In this document: piece by piece, positions 25,133 to 33,716 of the stretch
Layout of the letters: every line of letters begins with the position of its first letter
Numbering within the stretch: the stretch's first letter is position 1
Source: CAIODY01 sp046051225
Lineage (GTDB): Bacteria; Bacteroidota; Bacteroidia; Chitinophagales; CAIODY01
NCBI GenBank assembly: GCA_046051225.1
Contig: JBJOOR010000004.1
Location: 62,001 to 126,000 of the forward strand
Direction: 5' to 3'
DNA: 64,000 nucleotides
Position numbers and translations under genes: made by a program
The notes under the pieces: generated by a model
What the model saw: only the letters and a program-made list of their open reading frames with translations
Told to the model about the DNA's origin: nothing
Databases searched by the model: none

Positions 25133-26548
25133 ATGAGAAAACCTAAACAAGATATTGAATATAAAGTAATTGAACAAGTTGAAATTACATCTATCACACC
25201 CGAAGATAAAGCCATGGGAAAGCACGATGGCAAAGTAATTTTTGTTGATAATGCTGTGCCTGGCGATGTGGTAGATATTAAAATTTATAAAAGCAAAAAA
25301 AGCTTTTCAAAAGGTTCGGCTATAAAATTTCATACCTATTCGCCGCTTCGCAATACGCCACATTGCGAACATTTTGGCATGTGTGGTGGCTGCAAATGGC
25401 AAGATTTAAAATATGATGCCCAATTAATATTTAAACATCAAATAGTAAAAGAGGCATTTGAACATATTGGCAAGCTCGAAAATTTGCCCGAAATATTACC
25501 CACTTTAGCTTCGCCAAAAACAGAATTTTATCGCAATAAATTGCAGTTTGCATTTTGCAACAAAGGTGTTGCTTACGATGATTCATTTTTTAATAAAATG
25601 CGATTTGTTGAAGAGCCTTCGGCTGGGTTTCATATTCAAGGGCAGTTTCAACGTGTGTTGGATTTAAAATTCTGCCACCACATGCCCGAGCCATCAAACA
25701 AAATCAGATTGGTAGTTAAAGATTTTGCTATCGCCAATAATATTGCATTTCATGATGTAATAAAGCATGAAGGATTGATGAGAGAAGTAACGGTTCGTAT
25801 GAGTTCATTAGGAGAAATAATGGTAATTGTTTGCTTTTATTATGAAGATGAATTTAATGAAAAACTGATGCAGCATTTACTACAACAAGTGCCCGAAATA
25901 ACAACCTTACTATATGTAATTAATGGTAAGAAAAACGATTATAGTACCGATTTACCACATCATGTATATCATGGCAAAGGCTTTATTATGGAGCAATTGG
26001 GCAATGTTAAATATAAAATTAGTCCACAATCGTTTTTTCAAACCAATAGTTATCAAGCTAAAAATTTATACGATGTAATTAAAGATTTTGCAGGACTAAC
26101 TGGCAATGAAAAAGTATTTGATTTATACACGGGTACTGGAAGTATTGCTTTGTATTTAGCTTCAGCAGCCAAAGAAATTACAGGTATTGAATATATCGAA
26201 AGTGCCATTGCAGACGCTAATGAAAATGCAGCTATTAATAATATTACCAACTGTACATTTTTATGTGGCGATATGGCAAAAACATTTACATCAAATTTTA
26301 TTGCACAACATGGCAAACCCGATGTAATTATTACCGACCCACCTAGGGCAGGTATGCACCCCGATGTGGTAGAAATGATAAATAATATTGCTGCCGAAAA
26401 AGTAGTGTATGTAAGTTGCAACCCTACCACACAAGCCCGTGATTTGCAAATGCTAAGCACAGTGTACAACATAAATAAAATTCAACCTGTTGATATGTTT
26501 CCGCATACAACACATGTAGAGTGTGTGGTTGAGTTGGTAAAAAAATAA
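25133..26548 (+). CDS. rlmD: 23S rRNA (uracil-C5)-methyltransferase RlmD-like
   Basis: A 471-residue TrmA-family enzyme. An N-terminal TRAM domain (GKVIFVDNAVPGDVVDIKI, near 34-52) is followed by the iron-sulphur cysteines in CEHFGMCGGCKW (near 80-91) and a further Cys near 180. The methyltransferase domain has VFDLYTGTGSIALYLA (SAM site), DPPRAGMHP, and the catalytic Cys in YVSCNPTTQARDL. It methylates U1939 or a nearby uracil of 23S rRNA; the exact position is inferred from the family. Confidence 0.9.
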   Translation: MRKPKQDIEYKVIEQVEITSITPEDKAMGKHDGKVIFVDNAVPGDVVDIKIYKSKKSFSKGSAIKFHTYSPLRNTPHCEHFGMCGGCKWQDLKYDAQLIFKHQIVKEAFEHIGKLENLPEILPTLASPKTEFYRNKLQFAFCNKGVAYDDSFFNKMRFVEEPSAGFHIQGQFQRVLDLKFCHHMPEPSNKIRLVVKDFAIANNIAFHDVIKHEGLMREVTVRMSSLGEIMVIVCFYYEDEFNEKLMQHLLQQVPEITTLLYVINGKKNDYSTDLPHHVYHGKGFIMEQLGNVKYKISPQSFFQTNSYQAKNLYDVIKDFAGLTGNEKVFDLYTGTGSIALYLASAAKEITGIEYIESAIADANENAAINNITNCTFLCGDMAKTFTSNFIAQHGKPDVIITDPPRAGMHPDVVEMINNIAAEKVVYVSCNPTTQARDLQMLSTVYNINKIQPVDMFPHTTHVECVVELVKK

Positions 26549-26594
26549 AAAAACTGCTGGCAAGTTGCAGACAATAAACATCAGAAACAATACA

Positions 26595-27551
26595 ATGAAA
26601 AAATCTCTTTTAATTGCTTTCATTTTTAGGCTTTGTTTCTTAACGGCATGTAAACATGAATGTAAAGTTGTTAAGCAAACATATCCAAACGGACAAGTAA
26701 AAGAACTTCGCATTTATCCAAACTGTGACGATACAACTTATTTCTTACGACAACATTTTTATGACAATGGACAAATGTCGAGCGAAGGACATTATAAAAA
26801 CTATGATAAGGTTGGTAAATTTAGAAGTTGGGCATCAAACGGACATCTGACGGCTGATTGGCAAGTTGTAAATGGAAAAGAAGATGGTTATATCCAATGT
26901 TGGTATGACAACGGAAATAAAAAAAGACAATGTACTTTAATCAATGGGCTTGTAAATGGTCTCAAAAATGAATGGTTTGAAAATGGAAAAAAAGCATCAA
27001 CAGGAAATTGTAAAAACGGCAAACGTCAAGGTAAATTTTTTACATGGGAAGAAAACACTAAAGACTGGTATTTGAAAACATACAAAGACGATAGTCTTTG
27101 GGGTGAGACTATTGAACACCATTACGATTCAACTGGGAATAAAAAAGAGATAGTAGTTGGACAATACGAAAACGGCAAAGAAACAGGGATTTGGAAATGG
27201 TTTGACAAAGACAGTATTTTAACAGAAACTGTAATTTATGTTAAAGGGGTTTTGAATGGTAACATAATAAGATATTATTCAAGCGGAAAAATAGAATCAA
27301 TAGAACCATTAACTGACGGAATGGATGATGGAACTTGCAAATATTTTGACGAAAACAATAACTTAACAGAAACTGTAGTTTATGTCAAAAACAAAAGAAT
27401 TGGCGATTTAACAAAGTATTATTCAAATGGTAAACCAAAGTCAATTACACCTTATAAGAACGACTTAGTTGATGGAGTTTGTAAATATTACGACAACAAA
27501 GGAACGTTGACAAAGACCGAAATTTATAAAAAAGGAAAACTACAAAAATAA
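26595..27551 (+). CDS. MORN-repeat lipoprotein (YwqK-like)
   Basis: The start is set at ATG 26595 (MKKSLLIAFIFRLCFLTAC), which gives a lipobox ending in Cys19. The rest of the 318 residues is a run of about 11 MORN-type repeats with the core G.WKWFDKDSIL or YYSNGKPKSI, for example KYFDENNNLTETVVYVKN and KYYDNKGTLTKTEIYKKG. Such repeats form a beta-hairpin ribbon. This annotation group is often called YwqK antitoxin, but no toxin gene is adjacent. A surface or periplasmic structural role is more likely. Confidence 0.8.
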   Translation: MKKSLLIAFIFRLCFLTACKHECKVVKQTYPNGQVKELRIYPNCDDTTYFLRQHFYDNGQMSSEGHYKNYDKVGKFRSWASNGHLTADWQVVNGKEDGYIQCWYDNGNKKRQCTLINGLVNGLKNEWFENGKKASTGNCKNGKRQGKFFTWEENTKDWYLKTYKDDSLWGETIEHHYDSTGNKKEIVVGQYENGKETGIWKWFDKDSILTETVIYVKGVLNGNIIRYYSSGKIESIEPLTDGMDDGTCKYFDENNNLTETVVYVKNKRIGDLTKYYSNGKPKSITPYKNDLVDGVCKYYDNKGTLTKTEIYKKGKLQK

Positions 27552-27553
27552 CA

Positions 27554-27567
27554 CCTGCCGGCAGGTT
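27554..27567. repeat. 14-bp perfect palindrome
   Basis: ACCTGCCGGCAGGT directly follows the stop of the MORN lipoprotein gene. GC-rich palindromes are rare in this AT-rich window. It lacks a T run, so it is a weak terminator at best. Confidence 0.5.
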
Positions 27568-27715
27568 TGCAGCATAGATTTGGGAAGGCGTTCCGAAAGC
27601 TCGGAATGTGTTTATTTTGAAAAATTTACACGAGCAAATATAAAACAAAATCAAGGCATACAATAGTTCGCTTCCCTAATTTCATCACCCCAATTACACC
27701 CCCAATAGCCACAAT

Positions 27716-28168
27716 CTAATTTGCCAACAATTGTTTCACTAATTCTGAAACCATTTTACCATCCGCTTTTCCAGCCAATTGCTTTGATGCTACACCCATT
27801 ACTTTGCCCATATCAGCAGCCGATTTTGCACCTACTTGCTCAATAATTGGTTTTAAAAAATCTATCACTTCATCTGCCGTCATTTGCTTAGGCATGTAGC
27901 TTTCAATTACTTCTAATTCTTCTTTTTCTTTTACAGATAAATCTGTTCGATTTTCTTTTTCAAAAATCTCAATAGATTCTTTGCGCTGTTTAGCCAATTT
28001 TGTAAGCACCTGAATTTCTTTTTCGGTAGTTAAATTTTCGGCAGCACCTTTTTCAGATTGCGCAATTAATATAGCACTTTTTATAGCTCGTAAACCTCTT
28101 AATCTACCTTCTTGTTTTGCCAACATTGCTTCTTTTATCGAAGCATTTATTTTTTCTACTAAACTCAT
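27716..28168 (-). CDS. GatB/YqeY domain protein
   Basis: A 150-residue protein of the YqeY family. It opens MSLVEKINASIKEAMLAKQE with GRLRGLRAIKSAIL. Later segments include YMPKQMTADEVIDFL and the end AGKADGKMVSELVKQLL, the helical tail domain shared with GatB and GatE. In GatB the domain contacts tRNA. The free-standing protein has an unproven role. It follows the PorV-like gene by 30 bases. Confidence 0.92.
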   Translation of the reverse strand: MSLVEKINASIKEAMLAKQEGRLRGLRAIKSAILIAQSEKGAAENLTTEKEIQVLTKLAKQRKESIEIFEKENRTDLSVKEKEELEVIESYMPKQMTADEVIDFLKPIIEQVGAKSAADMGKVMGVASKQLAGKADGKMVSELVKQLLAN

Positions 28169-28198
28169 ATCTATAATTAATTTAAAATTGATTGTAAC

Positions 28199-29194
28199 TT
28201 AAAACACATCTGCCGTTAATGTAATGCGATGCACTGTGCCTAATATTCTTTTGCTTTGAAAGCCATAATCTATGCGTATGCCACCAAACTTACGTTTTAC
28301 TAAAATACCAAATCCGAAATTGGGCAATCCTATTTCATCAGCACCAAATTGATAACCCATTCTGCCATAAAATGTTTTATGCCAATTGTATTCAGCACCA
28401 AAATTTATAGATTCATTATTATCCGTAGGATGATTTAATTGTGCAGCAATGGTTAGCATTTGATTGTTCTTTTTATATACATCAGTAGCCACACCCAATC
28501 TAAAAATAGCAGGCACATTTATTTTTTCAAAATCAGTTATTTTTTCATCACCCGTAAATGTAGATTTAATAATACTTCCGCCAGCTTTTGTTGGCGATCC
28601 AAAATTGCTCACACCCACTGCAAATCTTGTATTGCCTTTTCCAATATCGTATTGAAAACCAAAATCGGCAACCAAATTTTTTGTTTTTACAGTTGCAATA
28701 CCTTCTTGAATATATTTTAAAGTAAATCCAAAACTAAAATTATCGGTTAATGCTTTTGCCAATGATAATCCTGCATCAATATTATTGTAATTAAATTGTT
28801 GCCCATTGCCTTGTGGCGCAAACTCGGTAGCCACATTCATATAGCCCGAGTTTAAATAAGTTAAATGAGCCGCTAAATAAACCGATGATTTTATTTTTTT
28901 AGCAAATACAATATGCTGCATTTTTACATTACTAAAATATGCAGTATTGCTAAGCTGCAAATGATAATGCGATGTATCTAATTTAGTTAGCCCAGCAGGG
29001 TTCCAATACACCGAACTTAAATCGTTGGTTACGGCTGTAAATGCTTCGCCCATGCCTACCGAACGTGCATCGGGAGCAATTTTAAGAAATTGAAAACCTG
29101 TAGTTCCGCTTCTGCTATCACCATATTTTGGTAATATTTGAGCTGATGCCGAAATACCAATCAATAAAGAAAAAAGAAAAAAATACTGTTTCAT
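28199..29194 (-). CDS. PorV/PorQ-family outer-membrane barrel
   Basis: A 331-residue protein with a signal peptide (ending ASAQ) and the family opening FLKIAPDARSVGMGEAFTAV, followed by SVYWNPAGL, which is diagnostic for PorV/PorQ (UPF0164). The rest is a FadL-like 14-strand barrel ending RITLTADVF. PorV shuttles sorting-domain proteins in type IX secretion, and PorQ is a related component. Which of the two this is cannot be decided, but either fits the secreted sorting-domain proteins in the window. Confidence 0.88.
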   Translation of the reverse strand: MKQYFFLFSLLIGISASAQILPKYGDSRSGTTGFQFLKIAPDARSVGMGEAFTAVTNDLSSVYWNPAGLTKLDTSHYHLQLSNTAYFSNVKMQHIVFAKKIKSSVYLAAHLTYLNSGYMNVATEFAPQGNGQQFNYNNIDAGLSLAKALTDNFSFGFTLKYIQEGIATVKTKNLVADFGFQYDIGKGNTRFAVGVSNFGSPTKAGGSIIKSTFTGDEKITDFEKINVPAIFRLGVATDVYKKNNQMLTIAAQLNHPTDNNESINFGAEYNWHKTFYGRMGYQFGADEIGLPNFGFGILVKRKFGGIRIDYGFQSKRILGTVHRITLTADVF

Positions 29195-29249
29195 TTTAGT
29201 GTGTGCAAGATAACAGAAAAATCAAAATTGGTAATTGAATTAATTGTTA

Positions 29250-29879
29250 TTATAAATAAGGTTGAAACAATTTTTCGATGGTTAATTCTTTTGTAATTAA
29301 TAATGAATGGATACCGCATTTTTTTGCCCCTTCAACATGTTGCAGCGTATCATCTAAAAAAAGTGTATTTTCGGGTTGTAAATTATTTTCATTTAGTACC
29401 CATTCAAATGCTTCTGCATTGGGCTTTCGGCGGTGTATTTCATTTGAATAATAGGTTTTAATAAAATGATTTTCTAATGATAATCCAGGCGTATTCGTTT
29501 CAATCATTTGTTTTACCATAGGTAAATGAATGCCATTTGTATTGCTCAATAAAAATATTTTAAAATGGCTACCTACTTTTTTTAAAGTATCAAATTTAAA
29601 AGCTGGCATGCCTATCAACATGGCGTTCCAAGCAGTGTCTATTTGTTGGTCGGTTAATGTATTGTTGGCATTTTCTCTAACAAAATTGCGTAACAAATCA
29701 TTCGAGATATTTCCTTTTTCAAACTCATCAAATACATTATTTTGTTTAGCTTGCGAATACGCTTTATCAAAATCTTTCATTCCTAAACGAATAAAAGCTT
29801 GCGATGTTGCTTGATAATCTATATCAAATAAAACGCCGCCCAAATCAAATATAATTGCCGTAATGTTTTTGTCTATCAT
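29250..29879 (-). CDS. HAD-superfamily hydrolase
   Basis: A 209-residue HAD-IA phosphatase. Motif I is IIFDLGGVLFDID (Asp12), motif II IFLLSNTNGIH, motif III has Lys in HRRKPNAEAFEWVL, and motif IV is LFLDDTLQHVEGAKKCG. The helical cap lies between about 20 and 90. Substrate unknown; sequence and size resemble YihX-type alpha-D-glucose-1-phosphate phosphatases. It is read towards the PorV-like gene, divergent from tRNA(CAT). Confidence 0.88.
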   Translation of the reverse strand: MIDKNITAIIFDLGGVLFDIDYQATSQAFIRLGMKDFDKAYSQAKQNNVFDEFEKGNISNDLLRNFVRENANNTLTDQQIDTAWNAMLIGMPAFKFDTLKKVGSHFKIFLLSNTNGIHLPMVKQMIETNTPGLSLENHFIKTYYSNEIHRRKPNAEAFEWVLNENNLQPENTLFLDDTLQHVEGAKKCGIHSLLITKELTIEKLFQPYL

Positions 29880-29921
29880 AAATTTTTTAGTTGCATAGAA
29901 TAAATAAATGCAAATTTATTT

Positions 29922-29929
29922 TATTTTTG
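29922..29929 (+). promoter_or_regulatory. -7 element before tRNA(CAT)
   Basis: TATTTTTG fits TAnnTTTG and lies 21 bases before the mature tRNA 5' end. Confidence 0.5.
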
Positions 29930-29950
29930 CAATCGATTCAAAAAATCAAT

Positions 29951-30027
29951 GCGCTTATAGCTCAGTTGGTTAGAGCATCTGACTCATAATCAGGGGGTCC
30001 TTGGTTCAAATCCATGTTGGCGCACCA
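29951..30027 (+). tRNA. tRNA-Met (CAT), elongator type or Ile2
   Basis: D arm TAGCTCAGTTGGTTAGAGCA, anticodon loop CTCATAA (CAT), T loop TTCAAAT, and an encoded CCA at the 3' end. The acceptor GCGCTTA / TTGGCGC has a wobble and a T-T mismatch, and the T stem has another mismatch. Because the anticodon is CAT it could be elongator Met or a lysidine-modified Ile tRNA. It is not initiator-like. Confidence 0.88.
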
Positions 30028-30033
30028 CAATTG

Positions 30034-30070
30034 AAGCGACTTTCAAGAAAATTGGAAGTCGCTTTTTTTA
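30034..30070 (+). terminator. Terminator after tRNA(CAT)
   Basis: The stem AAGCGACTT / AAGTCGCTT (30034-30042 with 30056-30064) followed by seven T. Confidence 0.85.
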
Positions 30071-30143
30071 TTCACTAACCCTACTATAATTAAATTGATT
30101 ATTTCTGCAACATTTATAAATGCTTGTTTAATCTTCTCAAAAC

Positions 30144-30182
30144 AAAAAAAGACCCAATCAAGTTTGATTCGGTCTTTTTTTG
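30144..30182. terminator. Bidirectional terminator
   Basis: The near-perfect stem AAAAAAGACCCAATCAA / TTTGATTCGGTCTTTTTT ends the reverse-strand gene at 30202. It is a diverged member of the AATCAA-TTGATT terminator group also seen at 15750 and 34437. Confidence 0.8.
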
Positions 30183-30201
30183 TTTTGCATCTTCTACCTA
30201 T

Positions 30202-31164
30202 TTAATCTTCGTATTTAACGCCTAACGATTTTAAAGTTTCTAAATTCAAATTACCCACTGGCAAATGATTATCTTTTTGATATTTAACCAATGCCGTTCT
30301 GGTATCTAAGCCTAATACATTATCTGACCCACGTGGTCCCACACTATAACCTTTTTTAGTAAGCGCATCTTGTATTTGCTTCACTACTTGGCTATTTACT
30401 TTATTATCGCATAATATTTCTTTCCATTCGCTATAGCCACCTTTTGTTTTTAATACTTTTTTAGCCACATCAGTATATTGTGCTGGCACCGAAATATCTT
30501 CAGTATGCGCCGCTACATCAACCACTTGCTTGGTTACATTTTTAAATTCGGCAGGTATTGTTATTTCACGAGTGGTAGCAGGTGTTTTAACTACTTGCTT
30601 AGTTACCGTTTTAAATTCAGCAGGTATTACCTCTTCTCTGTTCGATGCTGGTTGATCTAATACTTGTTTAGTTACTGTTTTGTATTCGGCAGGTGTTTTT
30701 TCCAAACACATAATAATACAATCATCAGGGTTATCGCTTAAGCAACCTGTTTGTTTTTTCTTAGCCCATTTTTGTCCTTCGGGTTTAATTAATACCTGCT
30801 CGGTTACTGTTTTGTACGAAGCTGGTGTGGTAATAATACGCTTCGTTTCATCTTTAATCTTTACTTGTTCTACATTATATTCATAAATAGCTGGTACAAT
30901 TTCTAACCGTTTCGATTCGGCTTTTACCATTACTTGTTCAGTAATTATTTTATACGTAGTTGGAATAATGCGGAATGATTTTTTTTCGGGTTGAATCATC
31001 ACACGTTCTGTTACAGTTTCAAAAACATCGGGTTTTAAACATTTTGCATAGCATTTACCTGGCTCTGCATTTGGCGGAACAATGTCGTCGGAATTTGTTT
31101 GAGCAACACTTGATTGATAATTAAATACTAAGGCAGCTGATAACAAAAAAATAAGTTTCTTCAT
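30202..31164 (-). CDS. Secreted repeat protein with peptidoglycan-binding domain
   Basis: A 320-residue protein with a signal peptide (ending SSVAQ). The middle holds eight copies of a roughly 23-residue unit with the core YKTVTEQV (also FETVTERV, YKIITEQV, YEYNVEQV, FKTVTKQV, FKNVTKQV, YTDVAKKV), each followed by a charged stretch and a Pro. The C-terminal 65 residues form a PG_binding_1-like helical domain (VVKQIQDALTKKGYSVGP, DTRTALVKYQKDNHLP). It probably attaches to peptidoglycan in the periplasm and spans towards a membrane. Two internal Cys clusters interrupt the repeats. Confidence 0.75.
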   Translation of the reverse strand: MKKLIFLLSAALVFNYQSSVAQTNSDDIVPPNAEPGKCYAKCLKPDVFETVTERVMIQPEKKSFRIIPTTYKIITEQVMVKAESKRLEIVPAIYEYNVEQVKIKDETKRIITTPASYKTVTEQVLIKPEGQKWAKKKQTGCLSDNPDDCIIMCLEKTPAEYKTVTKQVLDQPASNREEVIPAEFKTVTKQVVKTPATTREITIPAEFKNVTKQVVDVAAHTEDISVPAQYTDVAKKVLKTKGGYSEWKEILCDNKVNSQVVKQIQDALTKKGYSVGPRGSDNVLGLDTRTALVKYQKDNHLPVGNLNLETLKSLGVKYED

Positions 31165-31324
31165 AACGTAATTAGAAATTATTGAATTTTATGTGTTGAT
31201 GAATAATAATTTATGCGGTTCAAAGATAGCAAGGCAAAATTAACTTTTACAAAGAATTAATTTGATTGTTTCAGATTTTTAAAATTATTATCACTTCAAT
31301 TCATAAAAATAAAAAATGGATTCC

Positions 31325-31332
31325 TACATTTG
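31325..31332 (+). promoter_or_regulatory. -7 element of the SRP RNA gene
   Basis: TACATTTG fits TAnnTTTG and lies four bases before the mature RNA's outer stem begins. Confidence 0.6.
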
Positions 31333-31336
31333 CGGC

Positions 31337-31430
31337 GGCAAGTCCTATACGACCAGCTCCTGTCGAATCCCCCAGGACTGGAAGGTAGCAAGGGTAGATG
31401 GTTGTAGCGGTGCGATGTAGGTAACTTGCC
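31337..31430 (+). ncRNA. ffs: Signal recognition particle RNA, small bacterial type
   Basis: About 94 bases closed by GGCAAGT / ACTTGCC. The conserved domain IV core CAGGACTGGAAGGTAGCA followed by AGGG is the FfH-binding internal loop with a GGAA tetraloop equivalent. Size and core match the 4.5S-like RNA of Bacteroidota. It is followed by a T run. It works with Ffh in co-translational targeting. Confidence 0.92.
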
Positions 31431-31616
31431 ATTTTTTTATTGAATATTGGTCTATTGTATTATTGAATATTTTATGCTACTCGGTATTTCAGAAAAGAAA
31501 ATAGACATCAAACATTGCTTCACCATTTCATGCGTCCTTATAATTTAGATACAATATTTTTTTGAATTTTAGATGAATCAATATTTCAATTTTCAATAAA
31601 TAAATTTTCAATTTTC

Positions 31617-31970
31617 ATGAATGCAGAAACCTTAAAACTTCGATTGAAGCAATTTGCATATAGATGTACCAAAGTTTGTCAAATTTTACCCAAAGAATAT
31701 TTAAGCGAAGTAATTTCAAAACAACTTATTCGTTCAGCATTTTCCAACGCAGCCAATTACAGAGCAGCTTGTATAGCACAATCTAAAAAAGCATTTACTG
31801 CTAAATTGAGTATTGCTTTAGAAGAAATAGATGAATATATGTTTTGGTTAGAAGTAATTACCGATTTAGAACTGGTGGATAAGAAAAAAATATCTTTATT
31901 AAACCAAGAGGCTTTGGAGTTGGTAAAAATTTTATCTTCGGCACGTAAAACTTCTCTAAAAATTAATTAG
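31617..31970 (+). CDS. Four-helix-bundle protein (23S rRNA IVP family)
   Basis: A 117-residue helical protein with the family pattern: FAYRCTKVCQILPKEYLSEV, then QLIRSAFSNAANYRAAC and FTAKLSIALEEIDEYMFWLE. These proteins form pentameric four-helix bundles; related sequences are encoded in intervening sequences of 23S rRNA genes. Function unknown. It stands between the SRP RNA and the transaldolase gene. Confidence 0.9.
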   Translation: MNAETLKLRLKQFAYRCTKVCQILPKEYLSEVISKQLIRSAFSNAANYRAACIAQSKKAFTAKLSIALEEIDEYMFWLEVITDLELVDKKKISLLNQEALELVKILSSARKTSLKIN

Positions 31971-32017
31971 TTCGCAATTCAATTTTCAATAACCAAATAA
32001 TTCAATATTCCATATTT

Positions 32018-32680
32018 ATGAAATTTTTTATCGATACCGCCAATCTCGACCAAATAAAAGAAGCCCACGATTTGGGTATTTTAGATGGCGTAACTACCAA
32101 TCCATCATTGATGGCTAAAGAAAATATTACTGGCGATGAAGCCGTGAATGCGCATTACATCAAAATTTGCAAAATGGTTCATGGGCCCGTAAGCGCCGAA
32201 GTAATTGCAACTGATTATGAAGGAATTATTAAAGAAGGTAAAGCTTTAGCAAAACTGAATGAACACATTGTAGTAAAAGTACCGATGATTAAAGAAGGTA
32301 TTAAAGCGATAAAATATTTTTCATCGCAGGGCATTAAAACAAATTGCACTTTAGTATTTAGCGCAGGGCAAGCTATATTGGCTGCAAAAGCTGGTGCTAC
32401 ATACCTTTCGCCATTTATTGGAAGAATAGATGATATGAATTGGGATGGCATACAATTGATTCAAGAGATAAATCAGATTTATGGCATTTATCAATTCGAA
32501 ACACAAATTTTAGCAGCATCTATTCGCAGCCCATTGCATATTGTAAAATGTGCTCAAGCAGGTGCACATGTAGTTACAGCGCCATTATCAGCTATTACAG
32601 GGCTATTAAAACATCCATTAACTGATTTGGGTTTAGCGCAATTTTTAGCCGACCATAAAAAAGCAGCAGAAAAAAAATAG
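32018..32680 (+). CDS. fsa: Transaldolase / fructose-6-phosphate aldolase family
   Basis: A 220-residue short transaldolase. The opening MKFFIDTANLDQIKEAHDLG, then DGVTTNPSLMAKE, and the Schiff-base lysine in HIVVKVPMIKEG (Lys near 86) are diagnostic. Later comes LVFSAGQAILAAKAGATYLS with SPFIGRIDD. The short type acts either in the pentose phosphate pathway or as F6P aldolase. Next to prs, which consumes ribose-5-phosphate, a pentose phosphate role is attractive. Confidence 0.9.
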   Translation: MKFFIDTANLDQIKEAHDLGILDGVTTNPSLMAKENITGDEAVNAHYIKICKMVHGPVSAEVIATDYEGIIKEGKALAKLNEHIVVKVPMIKEGIKAIKYFSSQGIKTNCTLVFSAGQAILAAKAGATYLSPFIGRIDDMNWDGIQLIQEINQIYGIYQFETQILAASIRSPLHIVKCAQAGAHVVTAPLSAITGLLKHPLTDLGLAQFLADHKKAAEKK

Positions 32681-32753
32681 TTGCTGGTTTTTAGTAAAAT
32701 CAAAAAAGAGAATTCAATTTTCAATAAAACAATACATCAATTTTCAATAAATA

Positions 32754-33698
32754 ATGCTCACCCCTCCATCGCAAGTAAAAATATTTTCGGCTACTAATTC
32801 AAGTTATATTAGCAATGATATTGTTCGTGAATTAGAATTGCCTTTATCTAAAATTAATATTCAAAAATTTTCGGATGGCGAAATTCAGCCCGAAATTCAA
32901 GAATCAGTTCGTGGCGATTATGTTTTTGTGGTAGCAAGTACCAACATGCCTGCTGAAAATTTAATGGAATTATTATTAGTGATTGATGCCGCCAAACGTG
33001 CATCAGCAAAGTATATCACGGCGGTAATTCCTTATTTTGGTTTTGCAAGGCAAGATAGAAAAGACAGACCAAGGGTTTCGTTGGGTGCAAAATTAGTAGC
33101 TAATTTAATTGTAGCATCAGGCGCAAACCGAGTGATGACCATGGATTTGCATGCACCACAAATTCAAGGATTCTTTGATATTCCGATGGACCATTTAGAT
33201 TCATCGTATGTTTTTATTCCTTATTTAAAAGCATTGGGCATTGATGAAAGCATTTGTTTTGCATCGCCCGATGTAGGCAGTACAAATAGAGCTCGTGGCT
33301 TTGCTAAACACTTTAATGGCGAAATGGTGATTTGCGATAAACAACGCAAACGTGCTAATGAAATAGCTGCCATGACTGTGATTGGCGATGTAACAGGCAA
33401 AGATGTAATTTTAGTAGATGACATTGTTGATACCGCTGGAACATTAACAAGCGCCGCAAAATTATTGATGGAAAAAGGTGCGAAAAGTGTTCGTGCAGTG
33501 TGTACGCATCCTGTGTTGTCGGGAACTGCAATTGAACGTGTTGAAAATTCTGTATTAACTGAATTAGTAGTTTGCGATACGATTCCTTATTCAAGAAAAA
33601 GTGATAAAATAAAACGATTAGAAGTAGCACCATTATTTGCAACCGCTATCAGAAATGCAGTTGAAAATAAATCAATTAATAGTTTATTTATTAGATAA
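32754..33698 (+). CDS. prs: Ribose-phosphate pyrophosphokinase
   Basis: A 314-residue PRPP synthetase: FSDGEIQPEIQESVRG, then PYFGFARQDRKDRPRVSLGA (ATP site), DLHAPQIQGFFDIPMDHL, and the PRPP loop DVILVDDIVDTAGTL (near 219-233). It makes PRPP from ribose-5-phosphate and ATP for nucleotide, His and Trp synthesis. The last 74 bases of the gene region are repeated after the following orphan gene. Confidence 0.97.
   Translation: MLTPPSQVKIFSATNSSYISNDIVRELELPLSKINIQKFSDGEIQPEIQESVRGDYVFVVASTNMPAENLMELLLVIDAAKRASAKYITAVIPYFGFARQDRKDRPRVSLGAKLVANLIVASGANRVMTMDLHAPQIQGFFDIPMDHLDSSYVFIPYLKALGIDESICFASPDVGSTNRARGFAKHFNGEMVICDKQRKRANEIAAMTVIGDVTGKDVILVDDIVDTAGTLTSAAKLLMEKGAKSVRAVCTHPVLSGTAIERVENSVLTELVVCDTIPYSRKSDKIKRLEVAPLFATAIRNAVENKSINSLFIR
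33625..33698 (+). repeat. 74-bp direct repeat, copy 1 (3' end of prs)
   Basis: Matches 34320-34393 with one mismatch (33631). It covers the last 24 codons and stop of prs. Confidence 0.95.
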
Positions 33699-33716
33699 AA
33701 TACAACTATCCTTATT

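Larger units (their letters stand above)
31586..32749 (+). repeat. Four copies of a 13-base motif before three genes
   Basis: TCAATTTTCAATA occurs exactly at 31586-31598, 31979-31991, 32714-32726 and 32737-32749, always in the short gaps before the four-helix-bundle gene, the transaldolase gene and prs. Partial copies sit beside them. The interval given spans the set; the intervening bases are coding. Confidence 0.7.

Noticed and set aside
26595..27551. Antitoxin role for the MORN-repeat protein
   Set aside because: The YwqK antitoxin name is a database habit; no toxin is adjacent and the protein is a lipoprotein.
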